Below are positions 11,278 to 22,651 of a DNA stretch of 64,000 nucleotides, piece by piece. How positions within the stretch are numbered: position 1 is the first letter of the stretch; each line of letters opens with the position of its first letter. Under the pieces are notes generated by a model that made no database searches, had not been told where the DNA came from, and worked only from the letters and a program-made list of their open reading frames with translations. The DNA lies in assembly GCF_018991925.1 (NCBI RefSeq), contig NW_024737042.1, positions 19,570,295 to 19,634,294 on the forward strand. The letters are read 5' to 3'. The stretch comes from Homarus americanus (taxonomy: Eukaryota > Arthropoda > Malacostraca > Decapoda > Nephropidae). Position numbers and translations under genes: made by a program.

Positions 11278-11559
11278 CTAACCACCATTGTTGTGTCATA
11301 TCAAGTGTTGTTACTCGCCAGGTGTTGTTTCATCGCTAAGTATTTTTGGATGCAAGTTGCTGTGTTCACAGTGTTCATTTATATTGCTCCTGTTATTGCT
11401 TAAGCTACTGGTGAGTTAACCCTTATCTTGTGTACCAGGTGTTTGGTTAATCCCTTGCTGTGTTTCACAGTTGATTGCATTTTGATATTATTAATTAGCT
11501 AGCTAGTTAGCTTAGCTGCCACCGTTACTTTTTTTTCGCTACTCGATTTTGAGTTCAAC

Positions 11560-12368
11560 ATGTTTGACCTGGAAAGCTTTTGGCTTCACCTTCAGCCGAA
11601 GTACTGAAGGGGCTTGCTAAGGCAGAGTGGCAATCCCTCGCTGCTTATTATGAAGTAGAAGGCCGCTCTTCCATGAATAAGGCTAGGTTAGAAGAGGCTG
11701 TCCTCAACTACCTTATTGACAATGAAATCATAGCCCAACCGTCGGGAAATTCAGAGGAAATTGTTACACCAAGTAATTTGGCCTTACAAGTTGAACTCAA
11801 AAGACTCGAGGTGGAGCTGGAAACTCTCAAACTACGAGCTTTGGCTCAAGGTAGTAATACTTCAACATTCAGTGTAGACAAATTTCTCAACAGTGTTCCT
11901 AAATTTAATGAGGAAGAACCAGACAAGTTCTTCTCTTTTTTTGAGAAAATTGCCCTACTTAACAAGTGGCCTGTTTCTCAATGGTCTCAACTTATTTATA
12001 GATCTTTCACTGGTAACGCATTAGATGTGTTTTCTGCCCTCTCTGAGGATCAATGTCGAGACTATGCCCTTTTTAAGTCCGCGGTTTTGAGTGCTTATAA
12101 ACTTGTTCCTGAAGCCTACCGGCAACAGTTCCGTAACTGCCGGAAGACTGACAAACAAACATTTGTGGAGTTCTTCAGGCAGAAACAGGTCCTTTGTCGG
12201 AGGTGGATTGAAAGTGAGTCTGCCCATGTAGAACATGACAAGCTTGTTGAACTAATCCTGCTAGAGGAGGTTAGAAAGTGTATCCCAGGCGACATTCGAG
12301 CACACTTGGATCAGAGAGGTATCTGTACCTGGCTGATGCTGGTCGAGTGGCTGACCATTATTCCTTAA
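11560..12368 (+). pseudogene. Gag with SCAN-like capsid region
   Basis: The likely start is the ATG at 11560 (MFDLESF), but one base is off frame before the long run that is open from 11580 to 12368 (about 262 codons). The N-terminal half has a helical, acidic segment (residues about 60-95: LALQVELKRLEVELETLKLRA). The middle has FNEEEPDKFFSFFEKIA, a capsid-type start. The region around 12090-12330 (AYKLVPEAYRQQFR, FVEFFRQK, KLVELILLEE, CIPGDIRAHLDQR) has the spacing of SCAN-domain helices. SCAN being derived from Gmr1-type capsids is established knowledge; assignment here is by eye. The frame is lost after 12368 and no zinc knuckle is readable. Confidence 0.75.
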
Positions 12369-12779
12369 CTAATAGAAATGCTTAGAATTCAGGTCTTATG
12401 CTCGCATGTCCCAGTCCTTCACTTCCTTCAAGCGGCCCACACCAACATCTACATCGGGGTCCCTGCCTCTTGTCATACCGACCCGACCCTCCCAGGTTCA
12501 TCATCCACCCCGGGTGAGCCCATGGTCCGTGGGACAGGTGGATCCTACTCCCTGCACTGGTGAGAGAAACTCTGGTTGCAGGTGCTGTAAGCCAGGACTT
12601 ATGTCATCAACTGACTGTCTCAAGTTAGAAAGAAATTCCTCTCACCAAGGATCCTATATATGGTCAGGTGGCCGAGCAATCGAGAAATTATTGGAGCCTG
12701 TGTCACTGCCCTCAGTCAGACTGTTGCCCTGGATGCTTCCCCCGCTTCTGTGATATCAACCTTTGAACCATTTTGTTCT

Positions 12780-13010
12780 CCTGGTTCATAGCTTTGGATC
12801 AATTCAGTCAACCCATTTCTGTTAAACTCTTGAGACACAGGCTCAGCCTTATCTCTCTTGTTACTAAAGAAGCTGCTTCCATTCCTGGATTCATACTTTA
12901 TACTGGTAGCTGGGTGCTTGTGAATATGGTTGACCGGTGGGTCGCGTATTCCCCTTTGTCAAGTGTACCTGCGGTCATCCATAAAGTCAGGGTTATGTCA
13001 CGTTAGGTAG
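12780..13010 (+). pseudogene. Aspartic protease remnant
   Basis: Near 12815-12860 the reading ISVKLL is followed, after a 1-base loss, by a DTGSALSLL-type active site. The active-site Asp codon has lost its G, so the frame breaks there. Its position right after Gag fits a retroviral-type protease. Confidence 0.5.
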
Positions 13011-13539
13011 TAGATAGCTTACACCTGCAGAAGGGGTCTCTCTCTATTGATAGGAAATGACACCTCGTTGGCGACATGATGTTCCCTAATGTTGTGATCT
13101 CATCTTGTCCCACTGCCAGGGAATATTACCCTGTGCGGTTAGGAAGCCGAACTTTCAGGGTTGTTTCCTGCGTGTGCGCTGTGACCGTAGCATGAGTCGC
13201 AGTACAGAGTAGAAAGGACTAGTGAAGTTGATGAAGTTTCCCTCAGGACTGTGAGAAGTCCGGGGATATTAATCATCAACCGGACCATACTGATCTTGGT
13301 CTGGTAGGGTACGGGGATTCCCACAACCAGATAACCTCCAGGTAGTTCTGATGGAGATAGGAACCCAGATGTCACTAGTTTTGGTTCCTCTCCATCACAA
13401 AGAGGTAAGTTTATTGTGAGCTACAAGCAGGGGATCACAGGCTAGTAGGTTTTCTCAATAGGTCAGTTACTGAGACAGAAGCTGAGCAAGAATCAAATTA
13501 TACTACTACACTAGGTCTGGTGTATTAATGCGGAAGTTC

Positions 13540-14400
13540 CGTCCCTCCAATTCTCCTGCCAATCACCCTTGGTTAGTTCATCATCAAGTTGTTATTCCCA
13601 AACCTTTGCGGCAGGACATACTTAGTTTCGCTCATGATGGGGTGGGTGTGGTCATTTAGGAGTTAGGAAGACCTATGCAAAAATTTTATCCCAGTTCTTG
13701 GCCCTGGGATGAAGAAAGACGTCAGCTCTTACTGTCGCACTTGCCATGATTGTCAGGTAGCGGAAACCGAACCCCAGTGTTAAACCATTCCCTCTGCAGC
13801 CTATCCCAGTCATTGAAAGAGCCCTTTGATAAAAGGTGGTCATGAATTTGTGTCGGTCCGCACCTAAGACCCTGCGTGGTCATCAGTTCTTGCTAACCAT
13901 TATTGATTGTGCAACCCGTTATCCCTGAAGCCATTCCCTTGCGCCGCATCACAGCGAAGAATGTTATCAAAGCCTTAACCCACTTCTTGCCCTTCCACTC
14001 AAGTAGGCCTTCCTACAGTGAATTGCAGTCAGATCAGGGTTCAATTTTACTTCCCGGTTGGATTGTTAATCAGCGGGTAATGCAAACCCTGGGGAGGTCC
14101 GGCAGTTGAGGTCTTCGGCCTATCTGCCCTCAGTCACAGGGGTGGTAGAGATTTCACCAGACACTAAAACTCATGTTGCGCACCTTCTGTCTGGAGACTG
14201 GGAAGGATTGGGACGAGGGAGTTGACCTGCTTTTGTTTGCTGCTCGGGACAGTAAACAAGAGTCCTTCAGGATTCTCGCCCTTCCAGCTCGTCTATATGG
14301 ACATGAGGCGCGAGGTGTTAAAGAGTGTTGGTTGAGTGATCAGAGCTCAACGCCCTTAGCTTCATATGTGGTTCATTTCAAGGAGAGTTGCGTCTGGCTG
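13540..14400 (+). pseudogene. Integrase, located upstream of RT
   Basis: Fragments in different frames make one integrase. The HHCC zinc region (AHDGVG, HLGVRKTYAKIL, CRTCHDC) lies at 13630-13757. The core has TIIDCATRYPEAIPLRRITA near 13895-13955, SDQGS near 14030, and QGVVERFHQTLK near 14135-14170. The later Asp and Glu of the D,D-35-E triad are visible in the last two blocks. A downstream segment (FCLETGKDWDEGVDLLLFAARDS) also matches Gypsy integrases. At least six frameshifts are present. The key point is location: it lies 300-1100 bp before the RT. Confidence 0.8.
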
Positions 14401-14678
14401 TAGAACTTGCCCAGTCCAACTTAGGTGGGCGACGGGCAGGGCGCAGACGAACTGGAACGACGGCGTGCGGCAGGAACCAAACGGACGCACTGACGGCGCC
14501 TTCCGTCAAGTCATATCATGGTGGCGGACGTATTTGGCTGCCGGAACGGTCGATGGCCGGGTGCGTGGAATAGGCTGGAGGACTGGGCGCTGGGATTTGC
14601 TGTGACCAAGCCAATAATATATAGTCTCTATTACAGGAGTATCTTATTATAGTTGGTGATTACCCACTCTCTTGTTCA

Positions 14679-15765
14679 GTGCTGGAGCATGACGTTGAGA
14701 CTTGGGGAGCCAAGCCAATCCGACAGCGTCCCTACCGTCTTAATGCCTTCAAGCGGGAGTGTGTGAGAGCCGAGGTACAGCGTCTTCAAGAGCTAGGCCT
14801 CGTCGAACCCAGCATCAGTCCATGGGCATCCCCTGTTGTTCTAGTTCCAAAGCCGAATGGGTCAATGCGGCTGTGTGTGGATTATCGCAAGGTGAATGCT
14901 GTCACTGAACCCGATGGTTATCCTTTGCCACGCATCGACGACGTGATCGACGATCTTGGACAGGCAAGGTACGTGACCAAGTTGGATCTCCTCCAGGGCT
15001 ACTACCAGATAAGACTGACTGAACGCTCCAGGGCCATCTCTGCTTTTGTCACTCCTGAGGGGTTGTACCAATTCACAGTCCTTCCGTTTGGTATGCGGAA
15101 CGCCCCTGCAACCTTTCAACGCCTCATGAATTTCATCACGTCTGGTCTGGAAGGTGTCCGCTGTTACCTAGACGACCTTATCGTCTTCAGCAGTTCCTGA
15201 GAAGATCACATGAGTCGTCTACAAGCCCTCTTCTCCGTACTGGCTGCAAGCAAGCTGACGGTGAACCTCGTCAAAACTGAGTTCGGCCATGCCCACGTCA
15301 CTTTCTTGGGGCATGTGGTCGGACAAGGGGAAGTCCAGCCTATAGCAGCCAAAATTGAGGCAATTCAACAGTATCCAGTGCCAGGCGATAAGAAGAGTGT
15401 GATGAGGTTGCTGGGTATGGCGGGGTACTACCGCCGTTTTTGTCCAAACTTCTCCTCCGTTGCCTCTCCCATGACTGACCTGCTGAGTGGCAAGAAAACC
15501 TTCAAGTGGACTACGGCTTGCCAGGAATCTTTTGAGAATCTTAAATCCCTGCTGGCAAATGCTCCTGTACTACTTGCACCTGACCTCCAGAAACAGTTCA
15601 CTCTCCATGTCGACGCCAGTGAAATTGGCGCCGGTGCTGTGCTTCTGCAAGAGGGTGAGAGTGATCAAGTGCTTCATCCGCTGTGCTATTTTTCTAGAAA
15701 ATTTAATAAATACCAAAGAAACTATGCCACCATTGAAAAGGAGGCTTTATCACTGATCATGGCAC
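14679..15765 (+). pseudogene. Reverse transcriptase and RNase H N-terminal part
   Basis: Two open runs in one frame, 14679-15200 and 15210-15770, separated by a TGA at 15198-15200. RT words: WASPVVLVPKPNGSMRLCVDYRKVNAVT, YVTKLDLLQGYYQI, LPFGMRNAPATFQRLMN, and catalytic YLDDLIVFS near 15165. Connection/RNase H: FLGHVVGQG, GYYRRFCPNFS, FTLHVDASEIGAGAVL, NYATIEKEAL. The catalytic YLDD, RNase H D (VDAS) and E (EKEAL) are intact. The frame is cut at SLIMA by a solo LTR and resumes at 16661. Confidence 0.93.
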
Positions 15766-16660
15766 TGTAATGAGACAAAATCTCACATGAAGAGAATTAC
15801 ATATATAGGTAGGAAGTATAAAGAGTAGGAATGTAAAGATAGGAAACTTGGTAGCGTGGCCTGGATGTTATTTGCACAGCGTCACTACTCTTATCTTATC
15901 TCGTATGTCAATACACATATATCACTTCTTAAAGGGACAACTTGTTAAACACCTCTTGATACAACTATTTATTACTTCATTCAATGACATGGACACATTA
16001 ATATCACTATTATATCGGGGTACTAACACATTATGCTTTACGTTACTTGACACTGACTCTCGGACACACCTGAATGAATACACTTCCCACAGTAGGTAAC
16101 TCACCCTAGGACGTTCTGACAAGACTCACGTGTACCCTGACGTAGGCCCAGTGAGTGCTGGCTGGGCTGCCTCCTATGGGAGAGTCTGCTTAGCTGGCGA
16201 TGCCGTGGTCTGGTCGGGAGGTCTCCCTCCCGACCTGGGGAGGGGACGTGCGTGACCTCTGCTTAGTGAACCGAGTGACGACCCGAACGGGAGGGGGATG
16301 ACAGCAACCAGAATGAGAATCAGTATGACCAGAATCAGAATGATAATGATAATGCCCGTGGACGGGACTGTAGGGCCTTTATATGGGGTCGGCCCAGCCG
16401 GCTTCTGACCTCTAACAATTAACACTAAACTGGTTTGATATGGATAGTTGTGTGCAGGTGTGGTCCTGGCCAGGTGTCTTGGCTAGGTGCGGTTGTAGGT
16501 CACCCGGCTCACGTCATTAGCGGGCGAGGTCAAGTCCCTTGGGTCGACCTGAGGTGTGTCAACCCGGAATGTGGTGGTACCACGAGGTCTGCAGTGCTCT
16601 TGCTGTTATATGCGGCATAATTCTGGGCTGTAAGGTTTGGTCTGACAATCACTCATTACA
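15766..16660. mobile_element. Solo LTR inside the Gypsy RNase H
   Basis: 895 bp beginning TGTAATGAG and ending CTCATTACA, flanked by GCAC on both sides (15762-15765 and 16661-16664). Excising it with one GCAC rejoins the RNase H frame (SLIMA then LENF). Its first 28 bp and its last 30 or so match the LTRs at 28928 and 32660, while the middle has diverged, so it is a related subfamily. By comparison with that element its coding sense is probably minus. No internal region is present, so it arose by LTR-LTR recombination. Confidence 0.85.
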
Positions 16661-16870
16661 GCACTAGAAAACTTCAAAGTATATATTGGCAGCACTGCTT
16701 ATCCCGTTCAAGTGTTCACTGATCATAACCCACTTACTTTTGTTGACAAGATGAAACATACCAACCAAAGACTTTTAAGGTGGGCTCTATCACTTCAGCC
16801 CTATAATTTGAACATTTCCCATATCCGCGGAAAAGAGAACGTGTTGGCTGATGCACTTTCTCGAGTCTGA
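16661..16870 (+). pseudogene. RNase H C-terminal part of the Gmr1-like element
   Basis: Reads LENFKVYIGSTAYPVQ, FTDHNPLTFVDKM, RWALSLQPYNL and HIRGKENVLADALSRV, then a stop. FTDHNPL and the final ADALSR carry the last catalytic Asp residues. It is the end of the coding region: nothing integrase-like follows before the 3' LTR. Confidence 0.9.
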
Positions 16871-17042
16871 TTATTTAGAAACTATGTCTATATGCAATTA
16901 TTGTTTGTTATATTGTCATTGAGTACCTTGTGTTTATATTATGAATTATTTTGCTTCATATTGATTTAAACTGATTGTGTTAGTTATTACTTTCACTGTG
17001 TAGCTGTATATCCATTTTCGCTTCCAGTTAGTTGTAAGCTCA

Positions 17043-17057
17043 CTTTTTTGGGGGAGG
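17043..17057 (+). promoter_or_regulatory. Polypurine tract
   Basis: T-run followed by GGGGGAGG directly before the 3' LTR; the plus-strand priming site expected of an LTR retrotransposon. Confidence 0.75.
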
Positions 17058-17900
17058 TGTCACGTGCCTGTGGCGCTCGGGAACTGGCATAGCGTGAGGC
17101 ATATGTTCATACCTACATTTCATACAAGCTATTAATAAATTGTTAATTGTACTTATTATATTATTATTGTTCTTAGTTACTTAGGTTAATTGTATATTTA
17201 TGTATGTTATTAATATGCATCATTGTCTTACTCTGTTAAGTTCAAATCAAGAGAGTATTAATTAATTATATAAAATATCCAGGAAATGTCCTGGATCACG
17301 TGAGATGAGACGCGCTCCTCGGCGTGCCCACGCTCCGCAGTAGCGAAAAACAGTGGCATAGGGTAGACGTGTCCATTCGTTCTCTAGCCTTGACCCTTGT
17401 CTAGTGCCTTGTCCAGTCTTCTGCAAAGCCCTAGGGGTATCAGGTATTAGTGATACATTTAGTTAGGCCTAGGAAGGGATCCTGGTGGTGGTAAGGAATC
17501 TCCTGTTTGGTAGGAAATAATCATTTTGTAGTGATTGTTGTATATATATATTTCGTATGTCTGTGTAATATAGTAATGTTAAGTAATATTCGTTTGGTCT
17601 ATCTCCTTAACGGTGTATTTTCGCCCTTCCGGCATCACTCTAATTTTATTATACAATTACTTATTCCCTTAAATTCTTGTTTGCTAGTCATTACTCCCTT
17701 TAGAACATAAATTGAATTAATTAATTATCTTCCCTTTTGTGATTCACTTATTTCAACTGTTCTTACTTATTCAAGTACATTTAGTTGAGTAGGTTTTTGG
17801 TGGGGATAATTATTGCCGTGTTCCCTATTTGTTCCTTTATTTGTTAATAACTTGGGGTAGGTTTCACTCCCCAAGTATAAAGGGTAGTGGGATCGCGACA
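17058..17900 (+). repeat. 3' LTR of the Gmr1-like element (843 bp)
   Basis: Near-identical to 10418-11257; a GGT triplet is added near 17480 and about 13 substitutions are seen. Confidence 0.95.
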
Positions 17901-18779
17901 CTGTTCAACGATGCTCTATCGGACACTCCTCACAGATGGAAGTACGTAGATGACTGCACTGTGGGGGTTTCAGTGGACAACACCGCACCAGACTACTCAT
18001 CGCTACAAGGCACCCTGGACAGGCTACAGGCATGGACTACGAAGAACAAGGTCACCATCAACAAACCAAAACCATAATCATGCACATCAATGCCGCCACC
18101 ACTCCAGTGCAAGCCCCCAGCAGTCACAGTGGGTGCCCATCCTCTCCAGCTGGTGCAGTTTGCCAAACTCCTGGGTGTAACTATAGACAACAAACTGGAC
18201 TGGAAGGCCCATGTAAATAACACAGTCAAGGCAGCCTCGTACCGTCTCTACATGCTACGACGACTTAGGTCACTTGGGACACCCACGCCAGAGCTGAGGA
18301 CTATCTACAACGCCTTTATTCTCCCGAAACTAACGTATGCATCACCAGCCTGGTCGTCTTCTCTCAACTCCACCCAACAACGTCGGCTAGAGAAGGCACA
18401 GAAAAGGGCCTGCAGAATCATGCTTGGCGCAGATTACTCCAGCTACATCAACGCTCTCTCCACCCTGGAAATGCCATCCCTCAGTGACCTCCACCACCAA
18501 GCACTGGAAAGGTTTGGCAGCCAACTAATGCACCACCCTCGTCTTCGCCACCTCCTGCCACCGGCAGCCCCCTACTACAACAAAATTCAGCCCATAAGAG
18601 CCCGCACGGATAGATATAAGAATAGCACCATCCCATCTCTTGTTAAGATAATAAACAACTCCTGATTTATGTACTGTACAGCCCTGTAAATTTATTCTTC
18701 GTATATTATATCATTATGTCTAAATCAAATGTAAGTCTGTATATTTTCAGCCACCTGCTGCAACTCTATTAATAAACCG

Positions 18780-18821
<42 letters not shown>

Positions 18822-18827
18822 TTTATT
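17901..18827 (+). mobile_element. LINE (CR1/L2-like), 3' segment
   Basis: Continues the LINE interrupted at 10417. RT palm: WKYVDDCTVGVSVD (near 17938), LDRLQAW, then LLGVTIDNKLDWKAHV (near 18170), YRLYMLRRLRSLGTP, LPKLTYASPAWSS and RLEKAQKRACRIMLG, ending SLVKIINNS at 18665. The catalytic YVDD is intact. Open runs are 17829-18077 and 18090-18665, with one frameshift near 18080. The 3' UTR is short and ends in an AATAAA-like word and a (TTA)n tail. Confidence 0.9.
18779..18827. repeat. (TTA)n tail of the LINE
   Basis: About 15 TTA units directly after TATTAATAAACCG at the LINE 3' end. Confidence 0.9.
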
Positions 18828-18899
18828 ACACACACAGAGGTAGGTAGGAAGTAATAACCAGCTGGAGATGACACCGTGACATTTACAGTGCCAGTGAGA

Positions 18900-21800
18900 C
18901 CTCGGCACTGGCCTGTATCTCCCTTCTTCCCCTTTCTTCCCCTCACTTCCCCTCTCCTCCTTCCCCTTTCCTCCTCTTCTTTCGCCTCCTCCTCCCTCCC
19001 TCATTTGTTTTTCCTCACTTTCATTTTCTCACCACCACTCCCTTACTCTGTTTTCTCTTTCTTTCACCCAGCCTCTTTTTTCCTCATCTCACTTCTTTCT
19101 CCAAGTCATTCCCAACACTCTCTTCACTCCCCTCCCCCTTTTTCCTCCCACTCAGTTCCCTCTTTCCTCTTCTTACCCCCTTCACCTCCTCCTCCTCCTC
19201 CTACTCAGCCTCATCTTCATCACCTGCCTTTCCTCCCAACTACTCCCTTCCTCTTCCTTCCGCTTTTAGTTTCCAGTTTCTCTGTCCCTATTTTCATCAT
19301 CTTTCTCTCTCACTTCTTCCCTCTCCCCCGACTCATTTATCTTCCTTCTCTTTTATTTCTCTCTTTACAGTTCTTACCTCCTCTCCCCCTCCCCCTCCCC
19401 CTCTCACACCTCTTCTCGTCTCTCTCCCCATCCTCTCATACCACCCTCTCCCTCCCTTCCTCTCTTTTCCCTCATCTCTCTCTCTCTCCCTCTCATTCCC
19501 TACCCTATCCCCTTTTACTCTCTCTCTGCATTCCTCTCCCCTCTCTCTTCCCCTCTTCCTCCCATCCTCTCCTTTTACTGCCCATCCTCTCCTCTCCCCT
19601 CCCCTCTCTTCTCCCCTCTTCTCATCCTCTCCCCCAACACCCCTCTCTACTCCCCTCTTGCTCCTCATCCTCTCTCTCCTCCCTCTCTCTTCTCCCCTCT
19701 CCCCATCCTCTCACTCCCCTCTTACTCCCCATCCTCTCTTTCTCCCCTCTCTACTCCCCTCTTACTCTCCATCCTCCCTCCCAATCCCCTCTCTTCTCCC
19801 CTCTCCCCATCCTCCTCTCCACTTTCCTCTCACTTCCCTCTTACTCCCATCTCTCCTCTCCTCCCCTCTCTCTCTCTCCCATCCTCTTCCCTCCTCCCCT
19901 CTCCTCCTCATTGCTCCCCATCTTCCCTGTCCTCCCCATCTCTCCCCTCCGCTTCCCCCTCTTTCCCCGTCTCCCATTCTCTCCTTTCCTCCCCTCTCTC
20001 CTCTACTCCCCTCCTGTACTCTCTTGTCCACTTCCCTTCCCTCTCCTGTCACTCTCTCTCTCCTCCCTCTCTCCCATCCTTTCCTCTTCTCCCTCTTTCT
20101 CCCCATCCTTTTCCTCTCCTCCCATCTCTCCTCTCCAGTCACTCCTCTCCTTCCCCTCAATCCCCATCCTCTCTTCTCCTCCATCTCTTATCTCCTCCCT
20201 CTTACTCCCCATTCACTCCTCTTACTCCCTATCCTCTCCCCCTCGCTCCCCCTCTCTCCTCTCCCTCCCCTCTCTCTCTCTTCTTACTCCCTAACCTCTC
20301 TCACTCCCTCTCTCCCTACCTTCTTGCTCTCCATTCTTTCCTTTCACTCCCCGTCCTATTCTCCCTATCCCCCATCCTCTCCTCTCACTCCCCTCTCTTC
20401 TCTCCTCCCCTCTTGCTCCCCATCCATTCCTCTCACTCCCCATCCTCTCCTCTCACTCCGCATCTTCTCCTCTCACTCCCCATCTTCCATTCTCACTCCC
20501 CTTTCTCCTCCCCTCACTCCCCCTCCTTCCTTCTCACTCCCCATCCTCTCCCTCTCCCCATCCTCTCTTCTCACTCCCTTTCTCCTCCCTCCTCCCCATC
20601 CTTCCTTCTCCTCCCCATCCTCTCTTCTTACTCCCTTTCTCCTCCCCTCCTCCCCATCCTTCCTTCTCCTCCATCCTCTCTTCTCACTCCTTCCTCCCTA
20701 CTCCCCTCTCTCTCTTACCCCATCCTCCCTTTCCTCCCTATCCTCTCCTCTTATTTCCCACCCTCTCCTCTCCTCCCCATCCATTCCTCTCACTCCCCAT
20801 CCTCTCTCTCTCTTCTCCTCTCACTCCCCATCTTCCCTTCTCCTCCCCTTTCTCCTCCCCTCCTCCCCTCCTTCCTTCTCCTCCCATCCTCTCCACCTCC
20901 CCATCCTCTCTTCTCCTCCCCTTTCTCCTCCCCTCCTCCCCATCCTTCCCTCTCCTCCCCATCCTCTCTTCTCCCCCCTTCCTCCCCTCTTACTCCCTAT
21001 CCTCTCCTCTCTTACCCCATCCTCCCTTTCACTCCCTATCCTCTCCTCTTATTTCCCACCCTCCTCTCCCTCCTATCCTATCTCCTCTCCTCCCCCATCC
21101 TCCTCTCACTCCCCATCTTCTCCCCCTATCTTCCCTTCTCCACTTCCCCTTTCTCCTCCCCTCCTCCCTCCTTCCTTCTCCTCCCCCATCCTCTCCCTTA
21201 CTCCTCCCATCCTCTCTCTCCTCCCTTTCTCCTCCCCTCACTCCCCATCCTTCCTTGTCATTCCCCATCCTCTCTTCTCCCCTTCCTCCCCTCTTACTCC
21301 CTATCCTCTCCTCTCTTACCCCATCCTCCCCTTTCACTCCCTATCCTCTCCTCTTATTTCCCACCCTCCCTCTTACTCCCTATCCTCTCTCTCTTACCCC
21401 ATCCTCCCTTTCACTCCCTATCCTCTCTCTTATTTCCCACCCTCTCCTCCCTCTTGCCCATCCATTCCTCTCACTCCCCATCCTCTCCTCTCACTCCGCA
21501 TCTTCTCCTCTCACTCCCCATCTTCCATTCTCACTCCCCTTTCTCCTCCCCTCACTCCCCCTCCTTCCTTCTCACTCCCCATCCTCTCCACTTACTCCCC
21601 ATCCTCTCTTCTCACTCCCCTTTCTCCTCCCCTCCTCCCCATCCTTCCTTCTCACTCCCCATCCTCTCTTCTCCTCCCCTTCCTCCTCTTACTCCCTATC
21701 CTCTCTCTCTTACCCCATCCTCCCTTTCACTCCCTATCCTCTCCTCTTATTTCCCATCCCTCCCTCTACTCCCTATCCTCTCTCTTACCCCATCCTCCCT

Positions 21801-22265
21801 TCACTCCCTATCCTCTCCTCTTATTTCCCACCCTCTCCTCTCTCCCATCCTCTCCTCTCCTCCCCATCCCTCTCCCTCCCTCTTCCCATTCCTCCCCTCT
21901 TACTCCCTATCCTCTCCTCTCTTACCCCATCCTCCTTTCACTCCCTATCCTCTCCTCTTATTCCCTCTCTCCTCCTCCTCACTCCCTCCCTCTCTCCCTC
22001 CCCCCATCCTCCCTTTCTCCCTATCCTCTCCTCTTATTTCCCCTCTCTCTTCTCACCCCTATCCTCTCCTCTCCCATCCTCTCATCATCCCCATCCTCTC
22101 CTCCTCACTCCCCATCCTCTCCTCTCACTTTCATCCTCTTTCCTCTCACTCCCCATCCTCTCCTCTCCTCCCCATCCTCTTTCCTCTCACACCCCCTCCT
22201 TCCTCTCCATTTCTCTCACTCCTCACCCACCTCCCCCTCCCCCTCTCACCCGTCACGCCTTGACA
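18900..22265. repeat. 3.4-kb polypyrimidine minisatellite
   Basis: Almost entirely C and T on the plus strand. From about 19550 it resolves into variants of a 20-22 bp unit (CACTCCCCATCCTCTCCTCT) and, later, higher-order blocks in which TTATTTCCCACCCTC, TTACTCCCTATCC and CCCATCCTTCCTTCTC recur in fixed order every 250-400 bp. Very long apparent reading frames here (up to about 890 codons of Ser, Pro and Leu) are by-products of missing purines and are not genes. Confidence 0.95.
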
Positions 22266-22282
22266 CAACCAACCAAGCATAT

Positions 22283-22651
22283 TTCAACCCAAAGGGAACA
22301 ATTATCTCCGTCCACACATAGCCCTCTCCTCTGCCTTACCTACCCTACCCTATCTTAACCTTTTTTTTCTTTTTTTTTTTGGTGGGGAAAGGATGGAAGG
22401 CATGCTGGTGCTCAAGGAACAGCCAGACATGAAGGATAGAAAAGTCACAACATATAGTCGTGGGGAGAAAGGTTGGAAAAGAAGTCTAATGAGTTAAACA
22501 GAGGGGGACCACACCCCTTGTTTTTAATATTACAGAGTTTGTTGGCTAACTAAGCTAACCGAGGATTTAGGATGAGGTTTATTAATATCTTATACTGTAT
22601 TACGTTATGGACTCACTAGATTGTGACTTGTTAAATGTTAACCTATATCAT
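22283..22651. other. No gene; probable 3' UTR of the minus-strand LINE
   Basis: A T-rich run at 22362-22380, then AT-rich sequence. On the minus strand 22570-22650 follows the ORF2 end and contains AATAAA near 22585, consistent with a LINE 3' UTR. The exact 3' end is not clear. Confidence 0.45.

Larger units (their letters stand above)
10418..17900 (+). mobile_element. Gmr1-like Ty3/Gypsy retrotransposon (IN before RT)
   Basis: LTRs at 10418-11257 and 17058-17900 bound a complete element. Internal order, read from the sequence: Gag with a SCAN-like region, aspartic protease, integrase, then RT and RNase H, followed by a polypurine tract. Most Ty3/Gypsy elements have RT-RH-IN. Integrase-first order in Gypsy is known from the Gmr1 lineage, whose capsid is related to the vertebrate SCAN domain. 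The LTRs differ at about 13 positions plus a 3-bp indel, roughly 98% identity by eye, so insertion is not very old, yet the coding region has many frameshifts. A solo LTR interrupts RNase H at 15766-16660. Confidence 0.88.

Noticed and set aside
18876..22358. Reading frames of several hundred to about 890 codons rich in Ser, Pro and Leu
   Set aside because: They lie in a polypyrimidine minisatellite that simply lacks stop-forming purines; all frames are open and the composition is repeat-driven.
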